Shown here one piece after another: positions 13,702 to 21,274 of a stretch of DNA of 36,896 bases. Position numbers and translations under genes: made by a program. Numbering within the stretch: the stretch's first letter is position 1; every line of letters starts with the position of its first letter. The stretch is from Spirochaetales bacterium (GTDB lineage: Bacteria > Spirochaetota > Spirochaetia > Sphaerochaetales > Sphaerochaetaceae): NCBI GenBank assembly GCA_022784805.1, contig JALFYG010000131.1, forward strand, positions 1-36,896, given 5' to 3'. The notes beneath the pieces are model-generated. The model was not told the DNA's origin and did no database searches. It was given only the letters and a program-made list of their open reading frames with translations.

Positions 13702-15398
13702 GCCAATTCTCCGGTCATCTTTTTCATTGTGTCTTCTAACAACATGTTTTCTTCGGCTACGAGCTTCATTTCTCTTTCAATCTCTTCATTTGAAAATGTC
13801 GAAACGATACGTGTGAAGTCTCCATCCTTTACAGTCACTATCGCTGCAGGTTTGCCTTGTATAGCTATACGCTTTCCCCATTCTATGAAGTCTATGGTTT
13901 TGTCTTCCCTTGTAAAATCCGAAGGATTCAAATCAAGGATAGAGGATAATTCCCTCATCCTCATGTAGGCCTTGTTCCTTGCGAAAAGAGAAGCATTTTC
14001 ATCTATTACAAGATATTCTTTGACAAGTGACTCCCCATCATCGCTCGATATGATTTGGGTACTGTATGTGACAACCCACATCAACTGTCCTTTCTTGGAT
14101 AGCTTCTGTATCCAAGTCCATGCCGTGACGATATGGGCCGTCTCCTCATCTCCGTTTACATCACCCAAGAACAATCTGAATTCCTTGCTGTGAACTGGGA
14201 ATTCATGACCACATGTAGGACATACCCTTGTCGAGGCAAGCAGCAATTCAAGACACTCCGGACAAGTCTTCATCGGAGGAATTCCAGTACCTTCACCCTT
14301 TGTCTTATCCTTTGGAATGGATGACAACATGCCTATAGGCCCATGTCTCCTTACATTTCCTGCAAAATCCAATAAAAGGCATCTGTCTTTATTGGGGGCT
14401 ATCCTCAATCCTCTTCCTGTCTGTTGGACGTATAAAGCCGTTGAGAGGGTAGGACGAAGCATGACTACACAATCTATATCTGGATAGTCAAACCCTATTG
14501 AGAGGACGTTGACGTTTGTTGCACACAAAGCCTTTCCGGAAGTGAATTCCTCTATGGCCTTTTCCCTTGTAGCCTTATCCATTGCACCCTCTACACACAC
14601 TGTAGGTATTTCCTTTTGGTTCATGAGGCTTTTGATTGAATAGGCGTGTTCTACGGAAGTGCAGAATACGATCATGTGCTTTACACCTTGCATGGTTATA
14701 TAGTTTGCAAGTTCATTGACTATGGCTTCATTGTTGTCGAGTGTATTTACTTTTTTATCAAGTTCGCCTTGCTTGAACTCTCCATTCAGTTTGCTTACTC
14801 CTGCAACATCAAGGGTTATAGATGTAGTCTTTGAAGACAGCCTTGAAAGGTATCCTTTTTTCTGCATTTCAAGTATGCTGATCGTCTCTATGTAATGGTC
14901 GAAGATTGTATCTTCTCCGACAATCATTCCTTGCCCCAATCTGTATGGTGTAGCCGTAAAACCAATTACTCTACAATTTAACATTCCGAGATAGGAACGA
15001 TAATTTCCACTTTCATTGTTGTTTATAAGATGACATTCATCTACAAGCACGACATTAAATCTGTCTTCTTTGTTTTTGCAGATGGATTGTATAGAGGCGA
15101 ATGTCACATCATGTGAGGCGTCTTTGGATTTCAGCGAAGCCGAGTATATACCCATATCCAATTCGGGTGCTATATTCTTAAGCTTATCCATATCCTGCTC
15201 TATCAGTTCTTTTTGATGTGTCAACATCAGTATTCTTGTGCCTGGCCACCATTTGAGCGATTTGCGGATAATTTCGGCAATAAGAATACTTTTTCCACTT
15301 CCAGTAGGAGCTATGACTACAGGATTTCCCTTATTGTTGCATATATAATTGAAAACCTCGTCTACGGCTTTCTTTTGGTAGTCTCTTAAGGTAATCAT
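13698..15398 (-). CDS. SF2 DNA helicase (DEAD/DEAH type)
   Basis: The start MITLRDYQKKAVDEV (566 residues) is preferred because AAAGGA lies upstream and Q-motif-like residues begin there; an earlier ATG at 15435-15437 falls inside a predicted RNA stem. Motif I is APTGSGKS (residues 30-37), motif II VDECH, motif VI QQTGRGLRI, with a C-terminal zinc ribbon (CPECLELL...CPTCG). It is a RecQ/UvsW/RadD-like SF2 helicase of the type common beside phage primases. It should remodel forks or recombination intermediates. The next gene overlaps by 4 bp. Confidence 0.9.
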   Translation of the reverse strand: MITLRDYQKKAVDEVFNYICNNKGNPVVIAPTGSGKSILIAEIIRKSLKWWPGTRILMLTHQKELIEQDMDKLKNIAPELDMGIYSASLKSKDASHDVTFASIQSICKNKEDRFNVVLVDECHLINNNESGNYRSYLGMLNCRVIGFTATPYRLGQGMIVGEDTIFDHYIETISILEMQKKGYLSRLSSKTTSITLDVAGVSKLNGEFKQGELDKKVNTLDNNEAIVNELANYITMQGVKHMIVFCTSVEHAYSIKSLMNQKEIPTVCVEGAMDKATREKAIEEFTSGKALCATNVNVLSIGFDYPDIDCVVMLRPTLSTALYVQQTGRGLRIAPNKDRCLLLDFAGNVRRHGPIGMLSSIPKDKTKGEGTGIPPMKTCPECLELLLASTRVCPTCGHEFPVHSKEFRLFLGDVNGDEETAHIVTAWTWIQKLSKKGQLMWVVTYSTQIISSDDGESLVKEYLVIDENASLFARNKAYMRMRELSSILDLNPSDFTREDKTIDFIEWGKRIAIQGKPAAIVTVKDGDFTRIVSTFSNEEIEREMKLVAEENMLLEDTMKKMTGELA

Positions 15399-15434
15399 TG
15401 GTGTTTTTCCTTTTTTGTTTTGTCTGACCTCTGT

Positions 15435-15580
15435 CATGCGTACCCCGAAATGAGATTAATAATGTAAAGAAACCAAACTCTAATTATTAATACAGAAAGG
15501 GAAGATGTACGGAATGTAACATGAAAATTGAAATTACATGCAACATCTCAGAGTACGCATGCCGGAGGCCAAAGCCCCGA
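15435..15580 (-). ncRNA. Candidate three-way-junction structured RNA in the helicase leader
   Basis: The gap between the nuclease and helicase genes can fold into a three-way junction. The closing stem is CATGCGTAC (15435-15443) with GTACGCATG (15553-15561), 9 bp and perfect. The second stem is ATTAATAAT (15455-15463) with ATTATTAAT (15483-15491), 9 bp and perfect. The third is AGATGT (15503-15508) with ACATCT (15543-15548), extended by ATGTAA (15514-15519) with TTACAT (15534-15539). A short GGC-CAAA-GCC hairpin flanks it. The junction lies in the helicase 5' leader on the transcribed strand. It could be a cis-regulatory element, an sRNA or a processing site. Confidence 0.5.
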
Positions 15581-15582
15581 CA

Positions 15583-16617
15583 TCAATCGAAAGTAATATC
15601 CAAAGGATTGGCATTGTCATCAACCTTCTCTTCAATCATCGATTCTTTGAGAAGCTTTGATGGCACTCCTTTGTACCCGTTATATACGATTGTTCCATCA
15701 CTCTTTTCGTATGCTATATGCCACTTTTTTGGCTTGTCATTATTGACTTTATAAGGAACAAGAAGAGGGTTGAAGGAATGGCACGGACAACCTTTCTTTT
15801 GGGCGTCATACGGAATTGGTGAACCTGGATATACTCTGCAAGTCCAAGTACTGTTCTCCTCCGGTTTAGACCACGCACAAGTCCTACAGTTGATTTCAGT
15901 GGTTTCGTGTGTGACATGGCAAAATACGGAGTTGCTGCAATATTTGCATACGGAGAATTCAGGATCTATGGAATATTCCTCTGGCAAGGAATTTCCGAAG
16001 ACTATATTCCTAGCTCTTTTCAGAATCAACTCCATGTAATCTGGATTTGCATCGATTATCTCTGCATATATCCTGGAGTCATCCTTACATAAAGCTACGA
16101 ACAACGTACATTTGACTTCTGTCTCCAGTTCTGTATTTTCTCCATACATTTCGCATTGAGCCTGGTCGTAATATTCAGGTTTGGAATTTCTTAGACCTTG
16201 TTTCTCCAACTTTTCGAAATTGGATCGGTTCATGGTCTTCATTTCGAAATTGACTGGATACTCGTCAATATCTGGAATACCATTAAATATCACTCCATCC
16301 GGTCTACAGATTACATGAGGTGCTATCTGCATCTTCAACTGATCCTTTCCAGTATAGCGGATATCGAAGCCTATATTCTTCAGATTATCCACCATTATGT
16401 CTTCTTCCCTTGTGCCTACATCGAAGAGACGAAGCATCTGTCCTTTGAAGTTTTCAATAGGAGAAGCCCAACGGAAAGAAAGGAATGTAGATCTTTGGCA
16501 TGGGCAACCTATCGATGAAGCCCCTATATTGGATGAGAGATACGGCTTTGCATCGCTCTCCCATTTTTCATCTATCAATGATTGTATATCGTATTTTTTT
16601 ATGGGTGTTTTTGCCAT
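15583..16617 (-). CDS. PD-(D/E)XK nuclease, RecB/Cas4-like
   Basis: A 344-residue protein. The core shows RPDGVIFNG...NFEMKTMN (Asp, then E-x-K) and a downstream YYDQAQCEMYGE helix (QxxxY type), the active-site layout of RecB/Cas4-like exonucleases. Cysteines occur early (CPCQRSTF) and in the C-terminal part (CKYCSNSVFC, CRTCAWS), suggesting an Fe-S or zinc site as in Cas4/AddB. It sits with a Sak4-like ATPase and a DUF669 protein, a usual phage recombination module, so it probably resects DNA ends for annealing. The start MAKTPIKKYD follows AAGGAA. Confidence 0.85.
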   Translation of the reverse strand: MAKTPIKKYDIQSLIDEKWESDAKPYLSSNIGASSIGCPCQRSTFLSFRWASPIENFKGQMLRLFDVGTREEDIMVDNLKNIGFDIRYTGKDQLKMQIAPHVICRPDGVIFNGIPDIDEYPVNFEMKTMNRSNFEKLEKQGLRNSKPEYYDQAQCEMYGENTELETEVKCTLFVALCKDDSRIYAEIIDANPDYMELILKRARNIVFGNSLPEEYSIDPEFSVCKYCSNSVFCHVTHETTEINCRTCAWSKPEENSTWTCRVYPGSPIPYDAQKKGCPCHSFNPLLVPYKVNNDKPKKWHIAYEKSDGTIVYNGYKGVPSKLLKESMIEEKVDDNANPLDITFD

Positions 16618-16626
16618 GTGGATTCC

Positions 16627-17226
16627 TTACCAAGGTCTTGAACCTGGAGCAGATTCTTCATCGTCATCTACATCGACTTCTTCCTCTACTACGGTTTCTT
16701 TTGGTTTCTGTTTAGGAACATTGGCCCACGCATTTTTTTGTGTCCTTACGGCTGTTTTATTCTGTTTTGTAGGAAGCGGAAGCGTGTCTCCTTTGTATTC
16801 TTCAAATCCTGTAATGTCATTTTTTGCTGGATAACCGTTTGTCTCAGGTGTTATCTTTACACTGACAACAACCTGCTTGTTTAAAAAGTCATCCGTATCG
16901 TTTAGGATTGGAAGATTGACCGCAGTCATCAACGAGTTAAGATTTTTTTGTCCGATATTTACGGCTTTGTCACTTTTCTCTTTGGCTTCGTTGACTGGAA
17001 TGTTTGGATTTAACGGCTGTACCATAGTGAATGAGCCGAAAATCTTTCTGTTTGCATATTCACCGTCTGTTACATCGAATGTGAGTTCAATGCTTTCTCT
17101 TCCATTGTTTGCAATCTTGTAGTCTGTATTTGTGACTCTTGTATTGTACTTTCCTTTTGGAAGTGGTGTAAATTCATCTGCTTTTGGTAAATTGTCTCTG
17201 TTGATTGGTGCATTAAGTCTTGCCAT
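16627..17226 (-). CDS. DUF669-type single-strand DNA-binding-like protein
   Basis: A 199-residue protein; the start MARLNAPINRDNLP is chosen for AAGGAGA upstream, rejecting a longer frame with a very basic N-terminus. Residues 1-120 show the DUF669 pattern (PLPKGKYNTRV, IELTFDVTDGEYANRKIF). The C-terminus is a long acidic tail (EEEVDVDDDEE, then APGSRPW), as in SSB proteins, which use an acidic tail to recruit partners. Gene order next to a RecA-like ATPase and a Cas4-like nuclease fits recombination or replication. Confidence 0.8.
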   Translation of the reverse strand: MARLNAPINRDNLPKADEFTPLPKGKYNTRVTNTDYKIANNGRESIELTFDVTDGEYANRKIFGSFTMVQPLNPNIPVNEAKEKSDKAVNIGQKNLNSLMTAVNLPILNDTDDFLNKQVVVSVKITPETNGYPAKNDITGFEEYKGDTLPLPTKQNKTAVRTQKNAWANVPKQKPKETVVEEEVDVDDDEESAPGSRPW

Positions 17227-17237
17227 TTTTTTTCTCC

Positions 17238-17648
17238 TTATTTGATATCGATGCTTACGCTTGTTTTTCCTCTTTTTGTAGTGATGCACGAATTGATGTC
17301 GTCTATCATTTTCGTATCCATATCCTTAAGCATTGTCTTTGTCGGATATTCAAACTTTACGTTTGCATAGGTCTGTGCGGGTTTTCCTGTACGTTTGCAG
17401 AGTTCCATCAACTTCTTTTTGTCGAAGCTTCTGTTGAATTTGAATTCAAGTTCAACCTTCGTTTTTCCACTTATAAGATTGACTTTCCCTTCAAAGTCTG
17501 ATTTCAAATCAACTCCAGCATAGCTTTGAAACTCTTCGAGACACTTGTCTAACTCTTCATCTATAGAATTCTTTGCAGACTTTAGATCCAAATATCTTTC
17601 AACTGTTTCTTTAAAGATTTCGTCTTCTTCGACTATTCTTATATCCAT
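17238..17648 (-). CDS. Hypothetical protein, 136 aa, in the recombination module
   Basis: It starts MDIRIVEEDEIFKETVERY, with AGGAGG upstream. The N-terminal half is helical and charged; the C-terminal half looks beta-rich (VNLISGKTKVELEFKFNRSF, then TSVSIDIK). Proteins of this size with a DUF-type fold often sit between Sak4 and DUF669 genes in phages. No family is recognised with confidence, but the tight operon position suggests a role in recombination or replication. Confidence 0.7.
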   Translation of the reverse strand: MDIRIVEEDEIFKETVERYLDLKSAKNSIDEELDKCLEEFQSYAGVDLKSDFEGKVNLISGKTKVELEFKFNRSFDKKKLMELCKRTGKPAQTYANVKFEYPTKTMLKDMDTKMIDDINSCITTKRGKTSVSIDIK

Positions 17649-17658
17649 AAATTCCTCC

Positions 17659-18333
17659 TTAGATTTTGCTGATTATTTTTGTAATATCCGGTTCTTCAAA
17701 CATATTCAGATTTCCCGACCTATCTTTCGCATCGTATTTTTCATCGGGATATGTCTGAAGCATCCTCTTCATTTCTCCAGTCTCAGGATCCTTAAGCCAC
17801 CTGAAAGCAAACACTTCATCGAAGTAATATGGAATCTTTTGTGCAAAAGTGTTTCCTGGTACATCGGGCGAGAATAGGATTTTTCCGTCATCGTCCTGCA
17901 TCTTCTTTTGTTTGCATATGCAATAAAGGTTCTTGCCCGGAATCGATATGAGGTTTCTGATTCTTTCAAGCATTTCATCCGCCATCTGGCTGTATGCTTT
18001 TCTTCCATCCTTGAATTTTTCTTTTTGTTCCAAAAGACAGACTTCGGCCACTTCTGACAAACTGTCTATGCAAAGAGTGTCGAATTTGTTCCAATTGTCT
18101 TCTGCCTGAAGGAAAGCCATAACATCTTCAAGCTCATTGATACTGCTTATGGTTATATATGGAATCTTCTTCTCTCTAAGAGACAATAGTCCATTTTCTG
18201 TAGCTACGTTGATTACCAATGGTTTTGGGCACGTAGATATGGTATAGGTTTTTCCAATACCGGATTGACCATGAACAAGTATTTTTATTCCGTTTGAAGT
18301 CCAATAGTCAGTCCATTCTATTGATATACTCAT
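17659..18333 (-). CDS. Sak4-like RecA-fold ATPase (AAA_24)
   Basis: A 224-residue phage ATPase. Walker A GQSGIGKT is at residues 22-29; Walker B is FDTLCIDSLSE, followed by a helical lid and a C-terminal strand region. The Asn-Ala-Thr-Glu loop (NVATENGLLSLR) is typical of the AAA_24 / Sak4 family. Sak4 proteins anneal single-stranded DNA with SSB-like partners, here probably the DUF669 protein. The start MSISIEWTDYW follows AAAAGGA. Confidence 0.85.
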   Translation of the reverse strand: MSISIEWTDYWTSNGIKILVHGQSGIGKTYTISTCPKPLVINVATENGLLSLREKKIPYITISSINELEDVMAFLQAEDNWNKFDTLCIDSLSEVAEVCLLEQKEKFKDGRKAYSQMADEMLERIRNLISIPGKNLYCICKQKKMQDDDGKILFSPDVPGNTFAQKIPYYFDEVFAFRWLKDPETGEMKRMLQTYPDEKYDAKDRSGNLNMFEEPDITKIISKI

Positions 18334-18362
18334 GTTTTTTCATCCTTTTTCTAGTTTTTAAT

Positions 18363-18384
18363 AGGGATGCATATAAACATCCCT
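18363..18384. other. Hairpin between HTH and Sak4-like genes
   Basis: AGGGATG (18363-18369) pairs with CATCCCT (18378-18384), a 7-bp stem with an 8-base loop, in the 80-bp gap between two leftward genes. No clear U run follows on the minus strand, so it may be an attenuator, an mRNA-stabilising stem or a weak terminator rather than a strong one. Confidence 0.45.
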
Positions 18385-18413
18385 TACGAAAAAATTCTTA
18401 CAGTCGCAACAAC

Positions 18414-18680
18414 TTATTTTCCCGCTAGTGCCTCCTTTATCGAATCGATGTCAATCATGTAGGAGCATCCGACACGACGACCCCTTAATTTACCCGATCT
18501 AAGCCATAACCTTATGGATTGTTCGGATATCCCCAACATTCGGGACGCCTCCCTTACTGTTGTAGTTTTATTACTAATGGATATTTGGCTCTTCATCATG
18601 TTGAGAGTCTCAAGACGCTTTTGAGCCTTTTTGATATCCTCTTTAGTCTGTGTAATCAGATCGTCTATATACTCTTCCAT
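18414..18680 (-). CDS. Excisionase / MerR-like HTH protein, 88 aa
   Basis: Residues about 1-38 are a charged helix (ITQTKEDIKKAQKRLETL). Residues about 41-82 form a winged HTH of the HTH_17 / excisionase class (TVREASRMLGISEQSIRLWLRSGKL, then RRVGCSYMIDIDSIKEAL). It is the second gene of the early operon. It could be the recombination directionality factor for the integrase or an early transcription factor; the fold is clear, the role is not. Confidence 0.82.
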   Translation of the reverse strand: MEEYIDDLITQTKEDIKKAQKRLETLNMMKSQISISNKTTTVREASRMLGISEQSIRLWLRSGKLRGRRVGCSYMIDIDSIKEALAGK

Positions 18681-18689
18681 AGGAAAACC

Positions 18690-18854
18690 TCACGCATTTT
18701 CCTTTGGATTCACATCACAAATCTTTTTTGTGTTTTCTTGTGAAATAAGCATGCCCTTCAATACCATGAAAACAGTGTTTTGGTTTTCGAAGTTCAACTT
18801 GTCGTACATATTCATTGCTTCTATTTTTTTATCAGTTGCTTCTTTTTTGTCCAT
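18690..18854 (-). CDS. Hypothetical early protein, 54 aa
   Basis: A short gene read directly from the sequence: MDKKEATDKKIEAMNMYDKL, then NQNTVFMVLKGMLISQ, ending PKENA. It is the first gene after the early leftward promoter. The -10 box ends 6 bp before the ATG and no good ribosome binding site is visible, so translation may be leaderless or weak. The small helical protein resembles early phage regulators only in size and position. No family recognised. Confidence 0.6.
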   Translation of the reverse strand: MDKKEATDKKIEAMNMYDKLNFENQNTVFMVLKGMLISQENTKKICDVNPKENA

Positions 18855-18860
18855 ACCTAG

Positions 18861-18889
18861 ACGATAATTGATAAATATCAGAAAGTCAA
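18861..18889 (-). promoter_or_regulatory. Early leftward promoter
   Basis: On the minus strand TTGACT (18884-18889) and TATCGT (18861-18866) are 17 bp apart. The 12-mer AAATATCAGAAA (18873-18884), shared with the promoter at 8777-8805, occupies the spacer, so a repressor bound there would block RNA polymerase. It should drive the early operon from 18854 leftward. Confidence 0.65.
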
Positions 18890-19015
18890 CAGAAAAATAT
18901 AAGCAACTGATAAAAATATTAAAATATTTGTCAGATAATATCAGTGTTATTGGAATGTTTGATAAAATAACAGTAAATTATCAGTTTTGCTAATATTTTT
19001 TATTGATAATATCAG
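18876..19015. promoter_or_regulatory. Repressor operator cluster between early operon and cI-like gene
   Basis: The 196-bp gap between divergent genes carries TATCAG at 18876, 18939, 18979 and 19010 and CTGATA at 18907, in an AT-rich background with TGATAA variants between. These look like half-sites of the HTH repressor encoded at 19051. Its own promoter must lie here too; TTGATA (19003-19008) is a possible -35, but the -10 is unclear. The same half-sites appear at 8795-8822. Confidence 0.65.
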
Positions 19016-19050
19016 TTATATATGGTAAATTATAGTCAAGGAGGCCCTAT

Positions 19051-19440
19051 ATGGCAGAGGAAACTCAAAAAAAAGAGATTCCCCTAAAATCGGATATAGA
19101 AAAAGGCTTAAGGTTGAAGGAGTTCAGAAAGAATTTCCCCGGCAAGATGACTCAAAAGGATTTTGGTGATTCTCTAGGAATATCTCAAAGTATGCTTTCT
19201 TCATATGAGTCCGGTATCTATCCTATACCTAAGTTCATAAAGAACTTGTTGCAAGAAAAGTTCAGAATGAATGTTGTGTGGTTAGACACAGGGGAGGGGG
19301 GTAAGTATCTTGATGATGTCAAATCTGACTTAGAATCGATTTATGACAGATTGAATCCTGAGAATCAGAATTACGCCTACGAATTGATTAAGCGTCTATT
19401 TGTAGCACAGTGTCACCAAGAAGAACTCGACTCCTTGTAA
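19051..19440 (+). CDS. XRE-family HTH repressor, 129 aa
   Basis: It starts MAEETQKKEIPLKSD after AAGGAGG. Residues about 25-70 form a lambda-type HTH (LRLKEFRKNF, KMTQKDFGDSLGISQSMLSSYE, GIYPIPKFIKNLL). The C-terminal part is helical (LESIYDRLNPENQNYAYELI) and there is no LexA/CI-type peptidase domain, so induction is probably not by self-cleavage. It is transcribed divergently from the early operon across a TATCAG operator cluster and is the natural lysogeny repressor. A terminator follows. Confidence 0.88.
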   Translation: MAEETQKKEIPLKSDIEKGLRLKEFRKNFPGKMTQKDFGDSLGISQSMLSSYESGIYPIPKFIKNLLQEKFRMNVVWLDTGEGGKYLDDVKSDLESIYDRLNPENQNYAYELIKRLFVAQCHQEELDSL

Positions 19441-19456
19441 TAGGGGAACTCCTTAG

Positions 19457-19483
19457 AGAGAGGCGAAAGCCCCTCTCTTTTTT
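19457..19483 (+). terminator. Terminator after the repressor gene
   Basis: A GA-rich stem (AGAGAGG, 19457-19463) pairs with CCTCTCT (19472-19478) around a GAAA-type loop and runs into TTTTT on the plus strand. It ends the rightward repressor transcript just after its stop codon. Confidence 0.85.
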
Positions 19484-19484
19484 C

Positions 19485-19677
19485 TCGCCACGACCTCGCC
19501 ATATTTTGCAATAATAAAATCGGTATCCAGCATTATTTGAGTCAAAAGAATCTTTTTTTATTTTGCATTTTCTGTATATTTTTCAATTAAAATAAATACC
19601 CTAAAATATAGGGTATAAAAATAAAACGACTTCGCCACATTTTCGCCACATTTAAATTTTATTGACAATTTTCGCCA
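19485..19677 (+). repeat. TCGCCA repeats, probable integrase arm-type sites
   Basis: TCGCCA occurs five times between the repressor and attP: 19485, 19496, 19632, 19643 and 19672. The first two and the middle two are each exactly 11 bp apart, about one helical turn, with the extended form TTCGCCACATTT in the second pair. Paired direct repeats beside the tRNA-derived core and ahead of the integrase gene are the usual form of arm-type integrase sites. The rest of 19486-19775 is AT-rich and shows no gene. Confidence 0.6.
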
Positions 19678-19683
19678 TTTTTA

Positions 19684-19711
19684 TTGACAAGATTATATAA
19701 GTTTATATAAG
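19684..19711 (+). promoter_or_regulatory. Probable integrase promoter
   Basis: TTGACA (19684-19689) and TATAAG (19706-19711) are separated by 16 bp on the plus strand. It lies between the arm-type repeats and attP, about 200 bp ahead of the integrase start, so the transcript crosses the attachment core. Integration would then separate the promoter from the gene. Confidence 0.5.
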
Positions 19712-19775
19712 ATTATACACGCTAACATATATAAAGATATATAGTTATGTATAAACGTGATTAGTGGTGGTCATC

Positions 19776-19818
19776 TTTGCCAAGGTGGGTCACGCGGGTC
19801 CGATTCCCGTCCGCCGCT
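19776..19818 (+). other. attP core: 3' half of tRNA-Gly(GCC)
   Basis: From the anticodon loop (TTGCCAA, anticodon GCC) the sequence matches the 3' half of a tRNA. It has a T stem GCGGG / CCCGT with loop TCCGATT (19794-19810), an acceptor 3' strand CCGCCGC and a T discriminator (19818), as in bacterial tRNA-Gly; no CCA is encoded. The 5' half is not a tRNA: the bases before the loop do not pair with the 3' anticodon stem. Phage genes lie on both sides, so this is an unrecombined attP rather than attL or attR. An inverted repeat CGTTACA-T-TGTAACG follows at 19831-19845. Confidence 0.75.
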
Positions 19819-19913
19819 AGTGAAACAATTCGTTACATTGTAACGACTTATACATACTGTAAGTACCTCCTGTACCTTTGTATATATTGGCAAAGGTTAC
19901 GGAGGGTTTCGCT

Positions 19914-21158
19914 ATGTATCAGCAGAATGATGGACTGTGGTACTTCCGTTACAAGGATGAAAACGGAAAGTGGAGGACTTACTCGACACATACCAGGGAT
20001 GAGTCGGTTGCAATGGAATTGGAGAATCACTTCAAGCTGACTAAAGACTTGTTAAGGAATCCCAAGACAATAGAAGATCTTATTTCGATATTCTCTGACT
20101 CGAAGAGGAATCCCGAAAGGTTGGACTCCAAGATTACAGGCAAATCATACGGGGAGAGACACTCTGAAGAAGTTGCAAGAAACATGAGGGATTTGCTTTC
20201 TATGCTTAAGGCAAAGAGTATGGTATGGAGCATAAAGCTGAATAAACTCACAAGATTGGACTGCAAGCTGATAATGACCATGATACACAAGGAGTGGGGG
20301 AATACGTCAAAGGCCAACAAGATGTTTTCTCAGTTCAAGAGGTGTCTTACCTATGCTTCGGAACAAGGATGGCTTGACGCCTCTCCTGCAATCGGTATGA
20401 GTGATATCAAAGTGGAGCAGGAGAAAGAAGTAATACCAATGACTCCAAATGATATCGCAGAGATAATTTCAAGACCGAACCTCTTCAGATATTCGTACCC
20501 TGCATGCAATGGGAAGACGGAATCATTAAGAGAGGGAAGGATGGAAGAGGATTATACAATGTTCTGCCTTTTGGCTTATACCGGGATGAGAAGGGCAGAA
20601 GCGGCCGCATTGACATCAGGGCAGATTTGCAATGGCATATATAGAGGTAGGACTTTCCACTATATAGAGGTGAATAGGGCTTTTAAAGATGAATCATGGA
20701 ATGAAATTGGAAAACCGAAATGGAATCTTTGCCGTTCAATCCCAATCTGCGAGGAATTGTATTCGATATTGAAGCCTTATATAAAGAAGGATCCCGAAGC
20801 TCCGCTTTTCCCCGGTTATAAAAAGACGAGATTCGTACAGTTCTTTGAAAGACTAAAGGACAATGCGAAGATTGATGGAGTCATCTTTGAGGACGAAGAG
20901 GCGTTCGCCATGCTCTCGCCACATAAGCTTAGACATGCACTAAATACAAATCTTCTTGCAGAGCAAGGTGTAGAGGAAGGGAAGGTTTCAGAAAACATGG
21001 TTGCAGAGTATCTTTCATGGGAGCATCAAGACCAAAGTAAGATGCAAAGAAGATATACGCACATGGTCGCTTCGAGACTTCTTCCTGTCACAGATCTTAT
21101 ATCGAAGATATATTCGAGAAAAATCGAGTCTTCCATATTGACTGTATCGGCATTATAG
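19914..21158 (+). CDS. int: Tyrosine-recombinase integrase
   Basis: A 414-residue integrase; the start MYQQNDGLWYFRYK is chosen for GGAGGG 8 bp upstream, although the frame opens 12 codons earlier. The N-terminal AP2-like arm-binding domain (residues 1-60) is followed by a SAM-like core-binding domain (about 80-165). The catalytic domain has R226 (AYTGMRRAEA), the HKLRH box (337-341), H371 (SWEHQDQ) and nucleophile Y381 (RRYTHM). It integrates phage DNA at a host tRNA-Gly gene by way of the attP just upstream. It is full length with all active-site residues. Confidence 0.95.
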   Translation: MYQQNDGLWYFRYKDENGKWRTYSTHTRDESVAMELENHFKLTKDLLRNPKTIEDLISIFSDSKRNPERLDSKITGKSYGERHSEEVARNMRDLLSMLKAKSMVWSIKLNKLTRLDCKLIMTMIHKEWGNTSKANKMFSQFKRCLTYASEQGWLDASPAIGMSDIKVEQEKEVIPMTPNDIAEIISRPNLFRYSYPACNGKTESLREGRMEEDYTMFCLLAYTGMRRAEAAALTSGQICNGIYRGRTFHYIEVNRAFKDESWNEIGKPKWNLCRSIPICEELYSILKPYIKKDPEAPLFPGYKKTRFVQFFERLKDNAKIDGVIFEDEEAFAMLSPHKLRHALNTNLLAEQGVEEGKVSENMVAEYLSWEHQDQSKMQRRYTHMVASRLLPVTDLISKIYSRKIESSILTVSAL

Positions 21159-21196
21159 ATAAAATATAATTACTTCTTTAAAATTTTTGTTTTGGT

Positions 21197-21227
21197 GGAG
21201 GATGGTTTTTACTTTCCTCCTTTTTTT
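21197..21227 (+). terminator. Terminator after the integrase
   Basis: GGAGGA (21197-21202) pairs with TCCTCC (21215-21220) and is followed by seven T residues (21221-21227) on the plus strand. The stem is short with a 12-base loop. It lies between convergent int and terL, and is the only structure seen in the 116-bp gap. Confidence 0.55.
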
Positions 21228-21274
21228 ATTTTTGAATCTTATGTAAATCGGTTTACAATCAATGAAGTATGGAA

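Noticed and set aside
15435-15582. A known riboswitch class
   Set aside because: The folding is strong, but I see no signature matching purine, TPP, SAM, PreQ1 or other well-known aptamers.
19741-19818. A functional phage-encoded tRNA-Gly
   Set aside because: Only the 3' half is present; the sequence 5' of the anticodon loop does not form a D arm, acceptor 5' strand or a paired anticodon stem.
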